Assembly: GCF_000292345.1 (NCBI RefSeq)
Contig: NZ_ALOU01000016.1
Coordinates: 62,001 to 126,000 of the forward strand
Source of the DNA: Cupriavidus sp. BIS7
Lineage (GTDB): Bacteria; Pseudomonadota; Gammaproteobacteria; Burkholderiales; Burkholderiaceae
Length of the DNA stretch: 64,000 bases
Direction: 5' to 3'
Under the pieces are notes generated by a model. It ran no database searches. It saw nothing but the letters and a program-made list of their open reading frames with translations, and had not been told where the DNA came from. The position numbers and the translations under genes are program-made. Each line of letters starts with the position of its first letter. Position 1 is the stretch's first letter. Shown one piece after another: positions 34,673 to 44,930 of the stretch.

Positions 34673-35737
34673 TCAGGTCGTGGAAGCCACGTTGGCCGAT
34701 GCGGGCGGGGATGCGGGCGAAGCCGACCAGAAGTGGTCGACGTCCGCCAGGAACTCGGCCTTCTGCACGTCTGGCAGGAAAGCCGCTTCAAAACTGTTGC
34801 GGGCGAGCTTGTAGGCATCGGCCGCGTCGAGTGGCAGCGCTTCGAACGATGCCTCCCAGTTGGCGTTCATGTAGCCGCCGAAATAGGCGGGGTCGTCGGA
34901 GTGGAGCGTCACGGCCACGCCGGCATCGAGCAGCCGCTTCATCGGGTGGTCGCGCAGGTCGGGGTGGACCATCAGCTTCTGGTTCGACAGCGGGCATACG
35001 GTCAGCGCAATGCGATCACGCGCCAGGCGCTGCACCAGCGCGGCATCCTCGACGGCACGCACGCCATGGTCAATCCGCTCCACCTTGAGGATGTCCAGTG
35101 CATCGGTTACGTACTGCGGCGGGCCTTCCTCGCCGGCATGGGCCACCAGATGCAGGCCAAGCTCCTTCGCACGGGCGAATACGCGTGCGAACTTCTCGGG
35201 CGGGTTGCCGCGTTCGGACGAATCCAGGCCCACGCCGATAAACCGGTCGCGATAGGGCAGGGCCGCTTCCAGCGTGGCCATCGCATCGTCTTCGGACAGA
35301 TGGCGCAGGAAGCAGAGAATCAGGCTGCTCGAAAAGTCGTACTCGGTGCGTGCCTGGGCCAGTGCGTCGGCGATGCCGTCGATCACCGTGCCGATCGGCA
35401 CGCCACGTGCGGTATGGGTTTGCGGATCGAAGAAGATTTCGGCATGGCGGACGTTGTCGGCGGCGGCGCGCTTGACATAGTCCATCGTCATGTCGAAGAA
35501 GTCTTCCTCGGTCAGCAGCACGCTGGCGCCAGCGTAGTAGATGTCCAGGAAAGATTGCAGGTCCGTGAACGCGTAGGCGGCGCGCAGCGCCTCCACGTCG
35601 GGGTAGGCCAGCTTGACGTTGTTGCGCTGGGCCAGCCTGAAGATGCGCTCGGGTTCGAGCGTGCCTTCGATATGCACGTGCAGTTCGGCCTTTGGGGTAC
35701 GGCGGATCTTGTCCGCCAGCGCGGCATCGATGGTCAT
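34673..35737 (-). CDS. Adenosine/adenine deaminase family (adenine deaminase-like)
   Basis: A 354-aa amidohydrolase. Zinc ligands are seen in AELHVHIEGTLEPE (about residue 18), HAGEEG and SDDPAYFGG. The HIEGTLEPE wording matches proteobacterial adenine deaminases that act on the free base. E. coli adenosine deaminase has DGN(I/V)R-type wording instead. In the context of xanthine dehydrogenase and guanine deaminase, adenine to hypoxanthine fits well. Common annotation would be adenosine deaminase. The preceding gene on the transcript is xdhC, 44 bp away. Confidence 0.85.
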   Translation of the reverse strand: MTIDAALADKIRRTPKAELHVHIEGTLEPERIFRLAQRNNVKLAYPDVEALRAAYAFTDLQSFLDIYYAGASVLLTEEDFFDMTMDYVKRAAADNVRHAEIFFDPQTHTARGVPIGTVIDGIADALAQARTEYDFSSSLILCFLRHLSEDDAMATLEAALPYRDRFIGVGLDSSERGNPPEKFARVFARAKELGLHLVAHAGEEGPPQYVTDALDILKVERIDHGVRAVEDAALVQRLARDRIALTVCPLSNQKLMVHPDLRDHPMKRLLDAGVAVTLHSDDPAYFGGYMNANWEASFEALPLDAADAYKLARNSFEAAFLPDVQKAEFLADVDHFWSASPASPPASANVASTT

Positions 35738-35781
35738 GGGGCCTCTTTCTTTATGGCGACAGCCGGATCACGGCTGCCCGG

Positions 35782-36771
35782 TTACGGATGCACCGCCTCC
35801 CGCCGGCTCGCGGCCAGCGCGGCTGCACGCTGGTCGCGGACCTGGAGCAGTTGGGCGACGATGGCTACCGCAATCATAGCCGGTGCCTTGTCCGTGATGC
35901 CGGAGACTCCCATGGGACATGTCATTTCCGGAAAGCGCGCCGGATCGATGCCGTGATCGACCATCCGGTGTTCGAACTTCGCGCGCTTGGTCTTCGAGCC
36001 GATCAGGCCGAAGTAAGCAAAATCGGTGCGGCGGAAGATCCGCTCGCAAAGCGTCTGGTCCAGCGCATGGCTGTGCGTCATGACCAGGAAATAGCTGCCG
36101 GCCGGGGCCTGGTCGACCACGGCCTCGGCCGTGTCGGTGGCCTCGGCCTCGACGTTCTCGGGCAGGCCGGCGGGGAAGAGCGTGTCGCGCTCGTCCACCC
36201 AGTGCACGCGGCACGGCAACGTGGCCAGCACCTTGACGAGCGCGTGGCCGACGTGACCGGCACCGAACAGCACGACGTGCATCTCGTCAGGCACCAGCGT
36301 GTCGATCCACGTGTCGTCAGCGTCGAGCTGCACCGACGGCAGCAGATCGCGGCTGGCATCGACGCGCACCTTGCCCGTGACGGGAACATGGCGTGTGATG
36401 GCCTTGCCGGCCGCGAACGCGGACTCCACCGCATCGAGCCAGACCAGATCGTCCTGGCCCAGCACCTCGAACGCCAGGCGCACCACGCCGCCGCAGCATT
36501 GACCCAGCGCGGGGCCAAGCGGAATCCGCTCGATCCGGCGCTGTTCGCCGTTCGCGATCATCTCGCGGGCGATGTCCATGCCACGCCATTCCAGGTGGCC
36601 GCCACCAATCGTGCCAACCAGGTCGCTGGCCGTGACCAGCATGCGGATACCCGGCTCGCGCGGCGCAGAGCCCTTGACTTCGGCGATGGTGACCATCGCC
36701 ACGGGCACGCCGGCGCGCACCCAGCGGGTGGCGTCGGCGAAGCGGAACGGTTTGAGCGGGGCGTCCTGCAT
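35782..36771 (-). CDS. xdhC: Xanthine dehydrogenase accessory protein XdhC
   Basis: A 329-aa molybdenum cofactor chaperone that inserts sulphurated Moco into XdhB. The N-terminal XdhC/CoxI domain has GSAPREPGIRM and GGGHLEWRG, with ALGQCCGGVV in the middle. The C-terminal half is a Rossmann domain, LFGAGHVGHALVKVL, then SHALD and a GLIGSKTKRAKF segment. Start ATG 36771. It is separated from xdhB by 49 bp that contain four 10-bp repeats. It acts in the cytosol with XdhAB. Confidence 0.95.
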   Translation of the reverse strand: MQDAPLKPFRFADATRWVRAGVPVAMVTIAEVKGSAPREPGIRMLVTASDLVGTIGGGHLEWRGMDIAREMIANGEQRRIERIPLGPALGQCCGGVVRLAFEVLGQDDLVWLDAVESAFAAGKAITRHVPVTGKVRVDASRDLLPSVQLDADDTWIDTLVPDEMHVVLFGAGHVGHALVKVLATLPCRVHWVDERDTLFPAGLPENVEAEATDTAEAVVDQAPAGSYFLVMTHSHALDQTLCERIFRRTDFAYFGLIGSKTKRAKFEHRMVDHGIDPARFPEMTCPMGVSGITDKAPAMIAVAIVAQLLQVRDQRAAALAASRREAVHP

Positions 36772-36780
36772 GATCGGTCC

Positions 36781-36820
36781 TGGTGTTGCGTGGTATTGCG
36801 TGGTGTTGCCTGGTGGTGCG
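36781..36820. repeat. Four imperfect 10-bp repeats between xdhB and xdhC
   Basis: The segment reads TGGTGTTGCG, TGGTATTGCG, TGGTGTTGCC and TGGTGGTGCG in direct succession. It fills most of the 49-bp intergenic space upstream of xdhC. The role is not known. Confidence 0.85.
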
Positions 36821-39172
36821 TCAGACAGAGGCCACGGTGGCCTGCACGGCCTCCACGGCGTCGAGGATCGCTTCGCTGGTGGCGGGCGCGCGCAGCGGCG
36901 GGTTGACCTTGTAGTCGCCCACTGCGGCAATCGCGTCGCGAATCGCGAAGAACACGGAGAACGGCAGCAGCAGCGGCGGTTCGCCAACGGCCTTCGAGCG
37001 ATGGATGCTGTCCTCGACGTTGCGGTTCTGGAACAGCCGCACGTTGAACTCTTCCGGGCAGTCGTTGATCGTCGGAATTTTGTAGGTCGACGGTGCGTGC
37101 GTCATCAGCTTGCCGCTCTGGTTCCACCACAATTCCTCGGTGGTCAGCCAGCCCATGCCCTGGATGAACGCGCCTTCCACCTGGCCGATGTCGATGGCCG
37201 GATTCAGCGACTTGCCCGCGTCGTGCAACGCATCGGCACGCAGCAGCTTCCATTCGCCGGTCAGCGTATCGACCAGCACTTCGGAGCACGCCGCGCCATA
37301 GGCGTAGTAGTAGAACGGCCGACCGTGCAGCGCCTTCTGGTCCCAATGCAGCTTGGGCGTGGTGTAGAAGCCGTCGGACCACAGCTGCACCCGGGCCACG
37401 TAGGCCTCGCGGGCCAGGTCGCCGAACGACAGGCGCAGTTCTCCCGCCACCACGAGGTCGTCGCCGAAGCGCACTTCTTCGACGGGCACGCCGGCCTTGC
37501 GCGCGGCGAAAGTGGCCAGCCGTTCGCGGATCTGGCGCGCGGCATCCTGCGCGGCCTTGCCGTTCAGGTCGGCGCCGGTCGATGCGGCCGTTGCCGACGT
37601 GTTGGCGACCTTGCTCGTATCGGTGGCCGTCACGCGCACGCGCTCCATGCGGATGCCGAGTTCATGCGCCACGACCATCGCCACCTTGGTGTTCAGGCCC
37701 TGGCCCATCTCGGTGCCACCGTGGTTCACGAGCACCGAGCCGTCGTTATAGACGTGCACCAGCGCACCAGCCTGGTTGTAGTGGGCCACGTTGAACGAGA
37801 TGCCGAACTTGACCGGCGTAATGGCGATGCCCTTCTTGAGGATCGGGCTCGTCTCGTTGAACGCGCGCGTCGCGGTGCGGCGGGCCTGGTATTCGCTGGA
37901 CGCCACGAGTTCGTCGATCAGCTCGTGGATGACGTTGTCCTCGACGGTCTGGCCGTACGGCGTGACGTTGTTATCGGTCCTGCCGTAGAAGTTGGCGCGT
38001 CGCACCTCGAGCGAATCCTTGCCCACGTTGCGCGCGATGTTGTCGAGGATGTACTCCACGGCGAACGCGCCCTGCGGGCCGCCGAAGCCGCGGAACGCGG
38101 TGTTGCTCTGCGTGTTGGTCTTGCCGCAGTAGCCGTCGATCTGCACGTTCGGCAGCCAGTAGGCGTTGTCGAAGTGGCAGATCGCGCGCGTCATGACGGG
38201 ACCAGACAGGTCCGCAGAGAAGCCGGCACGCGACACCATTTCCACGCGTACGCCTTCGATGTGGCCGGCGTCGTCGTGGCCAACTTCGAAATCGAACACG
38301 AAGTCATGGCGCTTGCCGGTGATCATCATGTCGTCGTCGCGGTCCGGGCGCAGCTTGACCGGGCACAGCAGCTTCCACGCGGCCAGAGACGCGCAGCAGG
38401 CGAACATTGCCGACTGCGATTCCTTGCCGCCGAAACCGCCACCCATGCGGCGGCATTCCACCAGCACCTGGTGCGCATGCCAGCCGAGCATGTGGGCCAC
38501 GGCGTGCTGCATTTCGGTCGGGTGCTGCGTCGAGCACCAGACGTGCATGCCGTCGTTCTCGCGCGGCGCGGCGTAGGCGATCTGGCCTTCCAGGTAGAAC
38601 TGCTCCTGGCCGCCGAGATGGATCTTGCCGGTATCGCGATGGATGGCGGCGTCGATGTGGCGCGCGGGCTCGCCGCGCTTCAGGTGCATCGGCGGCAGCA
38701 CGTAGCTGCCCGCAGCATGCGCGGCCTCGGGCGAAAGCACGGGCGGCAGGTCTTCGTAGTCGATGTCGGCCAGGCGCGCGGCGCGGCGTGCCGCGTCATG
38801 CGACGACGCCACCACGATAAAGATCGGCTGGCCGATGAACTGGACCACGTCCTTCGCCAGGATCGGATCGTCATGAATGATCGGGCCGCAGTCGTTGACA
38901 CCGGGGATGTCGTTGACGGTCAGCACCGACACCACGCCAGGCGCCTTGCGTACGCGGTCGAGATTGATCGACTTCAGGCGGGCATGGGCGCGTGCGCTCA
39001 TGCCGAGCGCGGCGTGCAGCGTGCCGGCCAGCTCGGGGATGTCGTCGGTATAGGTGGCAGTGCCGGCCACGTGCAGGTGGGCCGATTCATGCGGGCGGGA
39101 AATGCCCACTTGCGGCGCCGATTCGGCAGCCACGCTGGCGTCGAGCAGGAAGGGTTCGGTTTGCTTGTTCAT
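36821..39172 (-). CDS. xdhB: Xanthine dehydrogenase, molybdenum subunit
   Basis: A 783-aa subunit that binds molybdopterin and oxidises hypoxanthine and xanthine to urate. The xanthine oxidase family segments are visible: HVAGTATYTDDIPELAGTLHAALGMS, GGQEQFYLEGQ, RRMGGGFGGKE and FRGFGGPQGAF. The catalytic glutamate is in AVGEPPLL at about 731. It lacks an Fe-S domain, which XdhA supplies. It is 11 bp after xdhA in the transcript, and the start is ATG 39172. Confidence 0.96.
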   Translation of the reverse strand: MNKQTEPFLLDASVAAESAPQVGISRPHESAHLHVAGTATYTDDIPELAGTLHAALGMSARAHARLKSINLDRVRKAPGVVSVLTVNDIPGVNDCGPIIHDDPILAKDVVQFIGQPIFIVVASSHDAARRAARLADIDYEDLPPVLSPEAAHAAGSYVLPPMHLKRGEPARHIDAAIHRDTGKIHLGGQEQFYLEGQIAYAAPRENDGMHVWCSTQHPTEMQHAVAHMLGWHAHQVLVECRRMGGGFGGKESQSAMFACCASLAAWKLLCPVKLRPDRDDDMMITGKRHDFVFDFEVGHDDAGHIEGVRVEMVSRAGFSADLSGPVMTRAICHFDNAYWLPNVQIDGYCGKTNTQSNTAFRGFGGPQGAFAVEYILDNIARNVGKDSLEVRRANFYGRTDNNVTPYGQTVEDNVIHELIDELVASSEYQARRTATRAFNETSPILKKGIAITPVKFGISFNVAHYNQAGALVHVYNDGSVLVNHGGTEMGQGLNTKVAMVVAHELGIRMERVRVTATDTSKVANTSATAASTGADLNGKAAQDAARQIRERLATFAARKAGVPVEEVRFGDDLVVAGELRLSFGDLAREAYVARVQLWSDGFYTTPKLHWDQKALHGRPFYYYAYGAACSEVLVDTLTGEWKLLRADALHDAGKSLNPAIDIGQVEGAFIQGMGWLTTEELWWNQSGKLMTHAPSTYKIPTINDCPEEFNVRLFQNRNVEDSIHRSKAVGEPPLLLPFSVFFAIRDAIAAVGDYKVNPPLRAPATSEAILDAVEAVQATVASV

Positions 39173-39183
39173 GCGTGCTCTCC

Positions 39184-40680
<1,497 letters not shown>

Positions 40681-40820
40681 GATCTTCTCTCTTTCGGGGA
40701 TGGCGGAAACATAGCACCGGGCCTTTCATGCAATATTCGGCCCATGTGATATGCCCCATCAAGGCGTGCGGCCCAGGGCGGGCCCGCGGCGCAACCCCAG
40801 CCCCCGGGCGGTCTGGCGCC

Positions 40821-40844
40821 GATCTACGGGTCTTCCCGTAGATC
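40821..40844. promoter_or_regulatory. Candidate LysR operator between xdhA and the regulator
   Basis: GATCTACGGG and CCCGTAGATC form a perfect 10-bp inverted repeat with a TCTT spacer in the 277-bp divergent region, 141 bp from xdhA and 114 bp from the LysR gene. LysR regulators usually bind such dyads next to the promoter they control. Confidence 0.6.
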
Positions 40845-40957
40845 GTCTGGACTAGCCGCCGTATTTGACCGTTTCCGGGGTGGCTGTCTTACACTATGCG
40901 CCGTTCCCTTCCCTCACGCCACCCACGCCAGCCCGCCATGACAGGCTGGCATCTGCC

Positions 40958-41908
40958 ATGCACGGACGCGACCATCTCGATACTTATTTGCTGCGGGTGC
41001 TGCATACCCTGCTGACCGAGCAGAGCGTGACGCGCACCGCCGTGCGCCTGGGCCAGTCTCAGCCCGCCATCAGCAATACGCTGAAGCGGCTGCGCGAAAT
41101 CACCGGTGACGCCATCCTGGTGCGCGGCAAGAGCGGCATGGTGCCGACCGAGCGCGGCCGCGAACTGCTGTTGCTGGCCGAGCAGAGCCTGGCGGCGATG
41201 GATCGCATTGCGCGCCCACCGCAGCAGTTCGACCCGACCACCACCACGCGCACGTTCCACCTTGGCGCGCCCGATTATCTCGATGCATTCTTCCTGCCGA
41301 ATATCGTCGAGCGCGTGCGGCGGCTGGCGCCGGGCGCGAAGCTGTTCGTGCATCCGATGACGCAGTCGACGGACTTCCTCGACGCGCTGGAGCAGGGTCA
41401 CCTCGATATCGTGGTTGGCAACTGGCTGTCGCCGCCCGAACACCTGCATATTTCGCCGCTGTTCGATGACGAGGTGGTCTGCATGCTTGGCGCGCAGCAC
41501 CCGCTGGCGCGCCATGGGCTGACGCTGAGGCACTACCTGGAAATGCCGCACCTGGCGCCCGCGCCGTATGCATCGATGCAGCGCAGCATGATCGACCAGG
41601 CGCTGGCCGAGCAGGGCTACAAGCGCAATATCCAGGTCACGCTGCCGTATTTCGGGCTGGTGCCATACGTGCTGATGAAGACGGACATGGTGTTCACCAC
41701 GGGCCGGCAGTTTGCCGCGCACTACGCGCAGTACCTGCCGATCCGCATGGTGCCGTCGCCGGTGCAGTTCCCGCGCATGCGCTTCTACCAGCTATGGCAT
41801 GAGCGCTGCCATGCGGCGCCGGACGTGATGTGGCTGCGCCGCATGATTGCCGAGGTAGCGACGGACCTGCCGCAGTTGCCGCGGCTGGAATCCAGCGCGG
41901 CAAGCTGA
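40958..41908 (+). CDS. LysR-family regulator of the xanthine dehydrogenase cluster
   Basis: A 316-aa protein with an N-terminal winged helix, LRVLHTLLTEQSVTRTAVRLGQSQPAISNTLKRLRE, and a PBP-type effector domain (FHLGAPDYLDAFFLPNIVERV, then HLDIVVGNW). It is transcribed away from xdhA, so regulation of the purine genes is likely, though not proven; the effector may be a purine. ATG 40958 is chosen because the helix-turn-helix then sits at the usual distance from the N-terminus. The upstream ATG-like frame is longer and unlike LysR proteins. Confidence 0.88.
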   Translation: MHGRDHLDTYLLRVLHTLLTEQSVTRTAVRLGQSQPAISNTLKRLREITGDAILVRGKSGMVPTERGRELLLLAEQSLAAMDRIARPPQQFDPTTTTRTFHLGAPDYLDAFFLPNIVERVRRLAPGAKLFVHPMTQSTDFLDALEQGHLDIVVGNWLSPPEHLHISPLFDDEVVCMLGAQHPLARHGLTLRHYLEMPHLAPAPYASMQRSMIDQALAEQGYKRNIQVTLPYFGLVPYVLMKTDMVFTTGRQFAAHYAQYLPIRMVPSPVQFPRMRFYQLWHERCHAAPDVMWLRRMIAEVATDLPQLPRLESSAAS

Positions 41909-41926
41909 GCCCCGCGCCCCGGGGCT
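41908..41926. terminator. Hairpin between convergent LysR and tungstate-binding genes
   Basis: AGCCCC/GGGGCT makes a 6-bp GC stem with a 7-nt loop that directly overlaps the LysR stop. No T-tract is seen. A weak terminator is possible. Confidence 0.4.
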
Positions 41927-41936
41927 TGCGGCGCTG

Positions 41937-42791
41937 TCACTTGCCCTTGTAGTCGGGGAAGAAAAGCTGCTCGCCCTCTACCTTGTAGCCGGCGATGGCG
42001 TCCTGGCCTTCCTTCGACGTCACCCACTCGACGAACTTCATTGCATCGGCATAGTTGATGCCCGGGTGTTTGGCCGGATTCACGGCAATCACGCCGTACG
42101 GGTTGAACATCTGCGGGTCGCCCTGCAGCGCGATGGCAAGGCCGGTTTTCGCGCGATAGGCGCCATAGGTGGCGCGGTCCGACAGCGTGTAGCCGGGTAG
42201 CTGCGCCGCCATCGTCAGCACCTCACCCATGCCAAGGCCGGCGCTGACGTACCACGGCTGGCCCTTGGGCTCGATGCCAGCCTTCTTCCAGTAGTCCTTC
42301 TCCATCACGTCGGTGCCGGAGTTGTCGCCGCGCGAGATGAACTTGCTGCCGCTGACGGCCAGCTTTCTGAATCCGGCGATGACGTCCTTGCCGCCCTTGA
42401 GTCCGGCCGGATCATTCGCGGGGCCGACGACGATGAAGTCGTTGTACATGACGTCCCGGCGGTTCACGCCGTAACCGGCCGCTATGAATTCGTCTTCCAG
42501 CTTGCGCGCGTGAACCAGCAGCACGTCGACGTCGCCCATCTCCCCCAACTTCATGGCCTTGCCCGACCCGACGGCGATCACCTTCACATTGATGCCGGTT
42601 TTCTGTTCGAACTTCGGCAGCAGGTACTTGAGCAGGCCGGAATTTTCGGTGCTTGTGGTGGTGGCCATCTTCAGGTCCGCCGCATTCACTGCGCCATATG
42701 CTGTCGAGAGCACAAGAAATGCCAGTGCGCCCGTGGTGGCGGGGAGACCGTGAAACCGGCGGATTGATTGGGGACTACGGCGTTCAGACAT
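41937..42791 (-). CDS. Tungstate/molybdate ABC transporter substrate-binding protein (TupA-like)
   Basis: A 284-aa periplasmic protein with a signal peptide (LAFLVLSTAYGAVNA, cleavage near residue 37) followed by ADLKMATTTSTENSGLL. The TTTS motif is the oxyanion-binding hallmark of TupA, and the GDNSGTDVMEKDYWKKAG segment is also typical. Other ABC parts (TupB, TupC) are not adjacent in this window, which is odd. The divergent gene is a ModE-like regulator. AAGGA precedes ATG 42791. Molybdenum for xanthine dehydrogenase is a plausible link. Confidence 0.85.
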   Translation of the reverse strand: MSERRSPQSIRRFHGLPATTGALAFLVLSTAYGAVNAADLKMATTTSTENSGLLKYLLPKFEQKTGINVKVIAVGSGKAMKLGEMGDVDVLLVHARKLEDEFIAAGYGVNRRDVMYNDFIVVGPANDPAGLKGGKDVIAGFRKLAVSGSKFISRGDNSGTDVMEKDYWKKAGIEPKGQPWYVSAGLGMGEVLTMAAQLPGYTLSDRATYGAYRAKTGLAIALQGDPQMFNPYGVIAVNPAKHPGINYADAMKFVEWVTSKEGQDAIAGYKVEGEQLFFPDYKGK

Positions 42792-42933
42792 GTGCAATTC
42801 CTTCTCTTATGTTTTTGGAAACACAATTGCCATTGCGGCGAAGCTTCGTGGAGAATGCGCGAATCGTCGTGGAAACCGAGGCACACGATTGTCGGCGAGC
42901 CACCAGACCTCGTAAATATGCAAGGCGAAACAT

Positions 42934-44031
42934 ATGACTTTCCGCTTCGACCTGTTCCCGGTCATTGCCGCCGATGACAACCCACGCGCCAACGGCAAGG
43001 TGTTCCAACTGCTCAAGGCCGTGCGCGAGACCGGGTCGCTGCATCGGGCGGCGCAGGAGATCGGGCTCTCCTACCGGCATGCCTGGGGCGTGATGCGCAC
43101 ATGGGAAGAGATGCTTGGCCGCGCGATGCTGGACATGGAACGCGGCCGTGGTGCTTCGCTGACGCGCTTCGGCGAGCGCCTGCTGCGTGCCGAAATGCGC
43201 CTGCGCGAGACGATCGATCCGGCCGTGCAGAAGGCGATGGCGGAGTTCCTGAGCGATCTCGACGATGCCGCACAGCCGCAGACCGTGCTGCATTTCTCCG
43301 GCAGCCATGACCCGGCCGTGGAAACGCTGGCCGGCGCGCTAAAGGAAACACCGGCGCCACTGCAGCTCGACACCGTGTTCTGCGGCAGCGTGGAGGGGCT
43401 GGTCTGCCTGCAGGAGCGTCAGTCCGAACTGGCTGGCTTCTATGTTTCGCCGATCCAGACGGCGGGCTCGGTGGCGCATGTGACGCTGCGCAAGTGGCTG
43501 CGGCCCGCCACGGTGCGGCTGGTGCGGCTGGCTTGGCGCGAGCAGGGGCTGATCGTGGCGCCCGACATGGCGCGCGAGATCCGAGACCTGCGCGATCTGG
43601 CCCGCACGGGCGCGCGCTTTATCAATCGCCAGCGCAGTTCGGGCACGCGCATGCTGTTCGACCAGTTGCTGGCCTCGCACGGGCTGTATCCGGACCAGAT
43701 CACCGGCTACGACGATCCCGAGTTCAGCAACGACAAGGTTGCCGAAGCGGTCCACGCGGGCCGTGCGCAGGTCGGCTTTGGCCTGCGCATGAACGCGGAG
43801 GCGCACGGGCTCACGTTCGTGCCGCTGACGCGCGAGGCCTATTACCTGGCGCTGCGCAAGAACGACCAGAATGCGCCGTGGGTGACGGCGCTGTTGTCGC
43901 TGATTTCGGACCCTGCCTTCGTGCGCCGTATCGAGCAACTTCCGGGATACACGGCAGCGGAGCCGGCAGGCATCCTGACGCCGCAGCAAGCGTTGCCCTG
44001 GTATGGTCCGGATGGCAAGGAAGGGGCCTGA
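42934..44031 (+). CDS. ModE-like regulator with a periplasmic-binding-type effector domain
   Basis: A 365-aa cytosolic regulator. The N-terminal 90 residues resemble the ModE winged helix: GKVFQLLKAVRETGSLHRAAQEIGLSYRHAWGVMRTWE, then RGRGASLTRFGERLL. The remainder (from about 110) is a PBP-like domain (VLHFSGSHDPAVETLAGALKE, INRQRSSGTRMLFDQLLASHG, DKVAEAVHAGRAQVGFGL) like the substrate-binding domain PF12727. Such proteins sense molybdate or tungstate. It is divergent from TupA with 142 bp between, so it likely controls it. Confidence 0.85.
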   Translation: MTFRFDLFPVIAADDNPRANGKVFQLLKAVRETGSLHRAAQEIGLSYRHAWGVMRTWEEMLGRAMLDMERGRGASLTRFGERLLRAEMRLRETIDPAVQKAMAEFLSDLDDAAQPQTVLHFSGSHDPAVETLAGALKETPAPLQLDTVFCGSVEGLVCLQERQSELAGFYVSPIQTAGSVAHVTLRKWLRPATVRLVRLAWREQGLIVAPDMAREIRDLRDLARTGARFINRQRSSGTRMLFDQLLASHGLYPDQITGYDDPEFSNDKVAEAVHAGRAQVGFGLRMNAEAHGLTFVPLTREAYYLALRKNDQNAPWVTALLSLISDPAFVRRIEQLPGYTAAEPAGILTPQQALPWYGPDGKEGA

Positions 44032-44068
44032 CCCGAAGGCGGTGATGCGAATCGTGGGGTGACGGAAA

Positions 44069-44112
44069 TTGGCTGAATTACCATTTTTAGCGGCCGTCGC
44101 CTAACGAATACT
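44069..44112 (+). promoter_or_regulatory. Upstream element shared by two DUF1120 genes (copy A)
   Basis: TTGGCTGAATT (44069-44079) and GAATACT (44106-44112) lie 37 bp apart (start to start), 82 bp before the ATG. The same two boxes at the same 37-bp distance stand before the DUF1120 gene at 51478. An ATTTTT run lies between them in both. No ordinary sigma-70 pair fits the spacing. Confidence 0.55.
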
Positions 44113-44150
44113 TCAAAGCAGAGCAACACAACCAGCTTTGGAGATTCATC

Positions 44151-44834
44151 ATGAAATTCGCTCATCAACGAATCGTCACGCCGCTATTCGTGGCGCTTGC
44201 GGCGGCGTTCGCAACGACTTCCGCGTTGGCAGCCGAATCGGTGGACCTGGCGGTCAAGGGCGTGATCCGGCCATCGGCTTGCAACGTTTCCGTTTCGACC
44301 AGCGAGCTCGACTTTGGCACGATTTCCGCGCAGACCCTGAGCGAGACGGCCATGACGGTGCTCGAAAGCCGTCCGGTCACCGTCAACGTAGCCTGTGACG
44401 CGGATACCGTGCTCGCAATTTCCACGGCCGATGGCCGTGCGGGGACGGCACAGGCCGGTGCTCTCCAGGCGATCAGCGCGAGTGTCCCTGACAGTTACGG
44501 CTATGGGCTCGGTGAAGTCGCCGGGCGGAGAATCGGCGCCTTTGCAGTGACGCTGGGGGATGCCACGGTCGATGGTGCTGCCGGTCGTCGTCTCCGCAAG
44601 GACACTAACGAGTCGCGATGGTATGCAATAACCAACCAGGCGGACGCAGTTATCCGTACGACACGTTGGACCGCATACGCAAGCGCAGCGGCGCCTACCA
44701 CCCCGATGCCGGTCAGTACCGTCAGTCAGGTCTATACGATTCAGCCTGTGATCAACACGACAGCCAACTTGCCAGAATTGACGCAGGGGATTCCGATGGA
44801 TGGCCAGTTGACCTTCACGGTGCAGTATCTTTGA
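44151..44834 (+). CDS. DUF1120 secreted protein, copy A
   Basis: A 227-aa secreted protein. The signal peptide (IVTPLFVALAAAFATTSALA) ends before AESVDLAVKGVIRPSACN. Two cysteines per protein (CNVSVS and NVACDAD) suggest one disulphide in an immunoglobulin-like beta sandwich, as in fimbrial subunits. The C-terminus is the strongly conserved DGQLTFTVQYL. The family is of unknown function and resembles pilins, but no chaperone or usher gene lies nearby. GGAG is before the ATG. Similar genes stand at 49148 (minus strand) and 51478. Confidence 0.82.
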   Translation: MKFAHQRIVTPLFVALAAAFATTSALAAESVDLAVKGVIRPSACNVSVSTSELDFGTISAQTLSETAMTVLESRPVTVNVACDADTVLAISTADGRAGTAQAGALQAISASVPDSYGYGLGEVAGRRIGAFAVTLGDATVDGAAGRRLRKDTNESRWYAITNQADAVIRTTRWTAYASAAAPTTPMPVSTVSQVYTIQPVINTTANLPELTQGIPMDGQLTFTVQYL

Positions 44835-44930
44835 AGCAGCATCCAAGCCGGACCAGGCGCCCGAAGCGGCCCCCTGGCGCGGCCGTATTACACTCTTCGC
44901 AAGTCCGTTGCGACAAAAGCGAGGAATCCC

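Noticed and set aside
42810..42823. TGTTT/AAACA inverted repeat between TupA and its regulator as a ModE box
   Set aside because: It is only 5 bp and does not match the known ATCGnTATATA pattern; also CGAAGCTTCG at 42839 is a short palindrome of unclear value.
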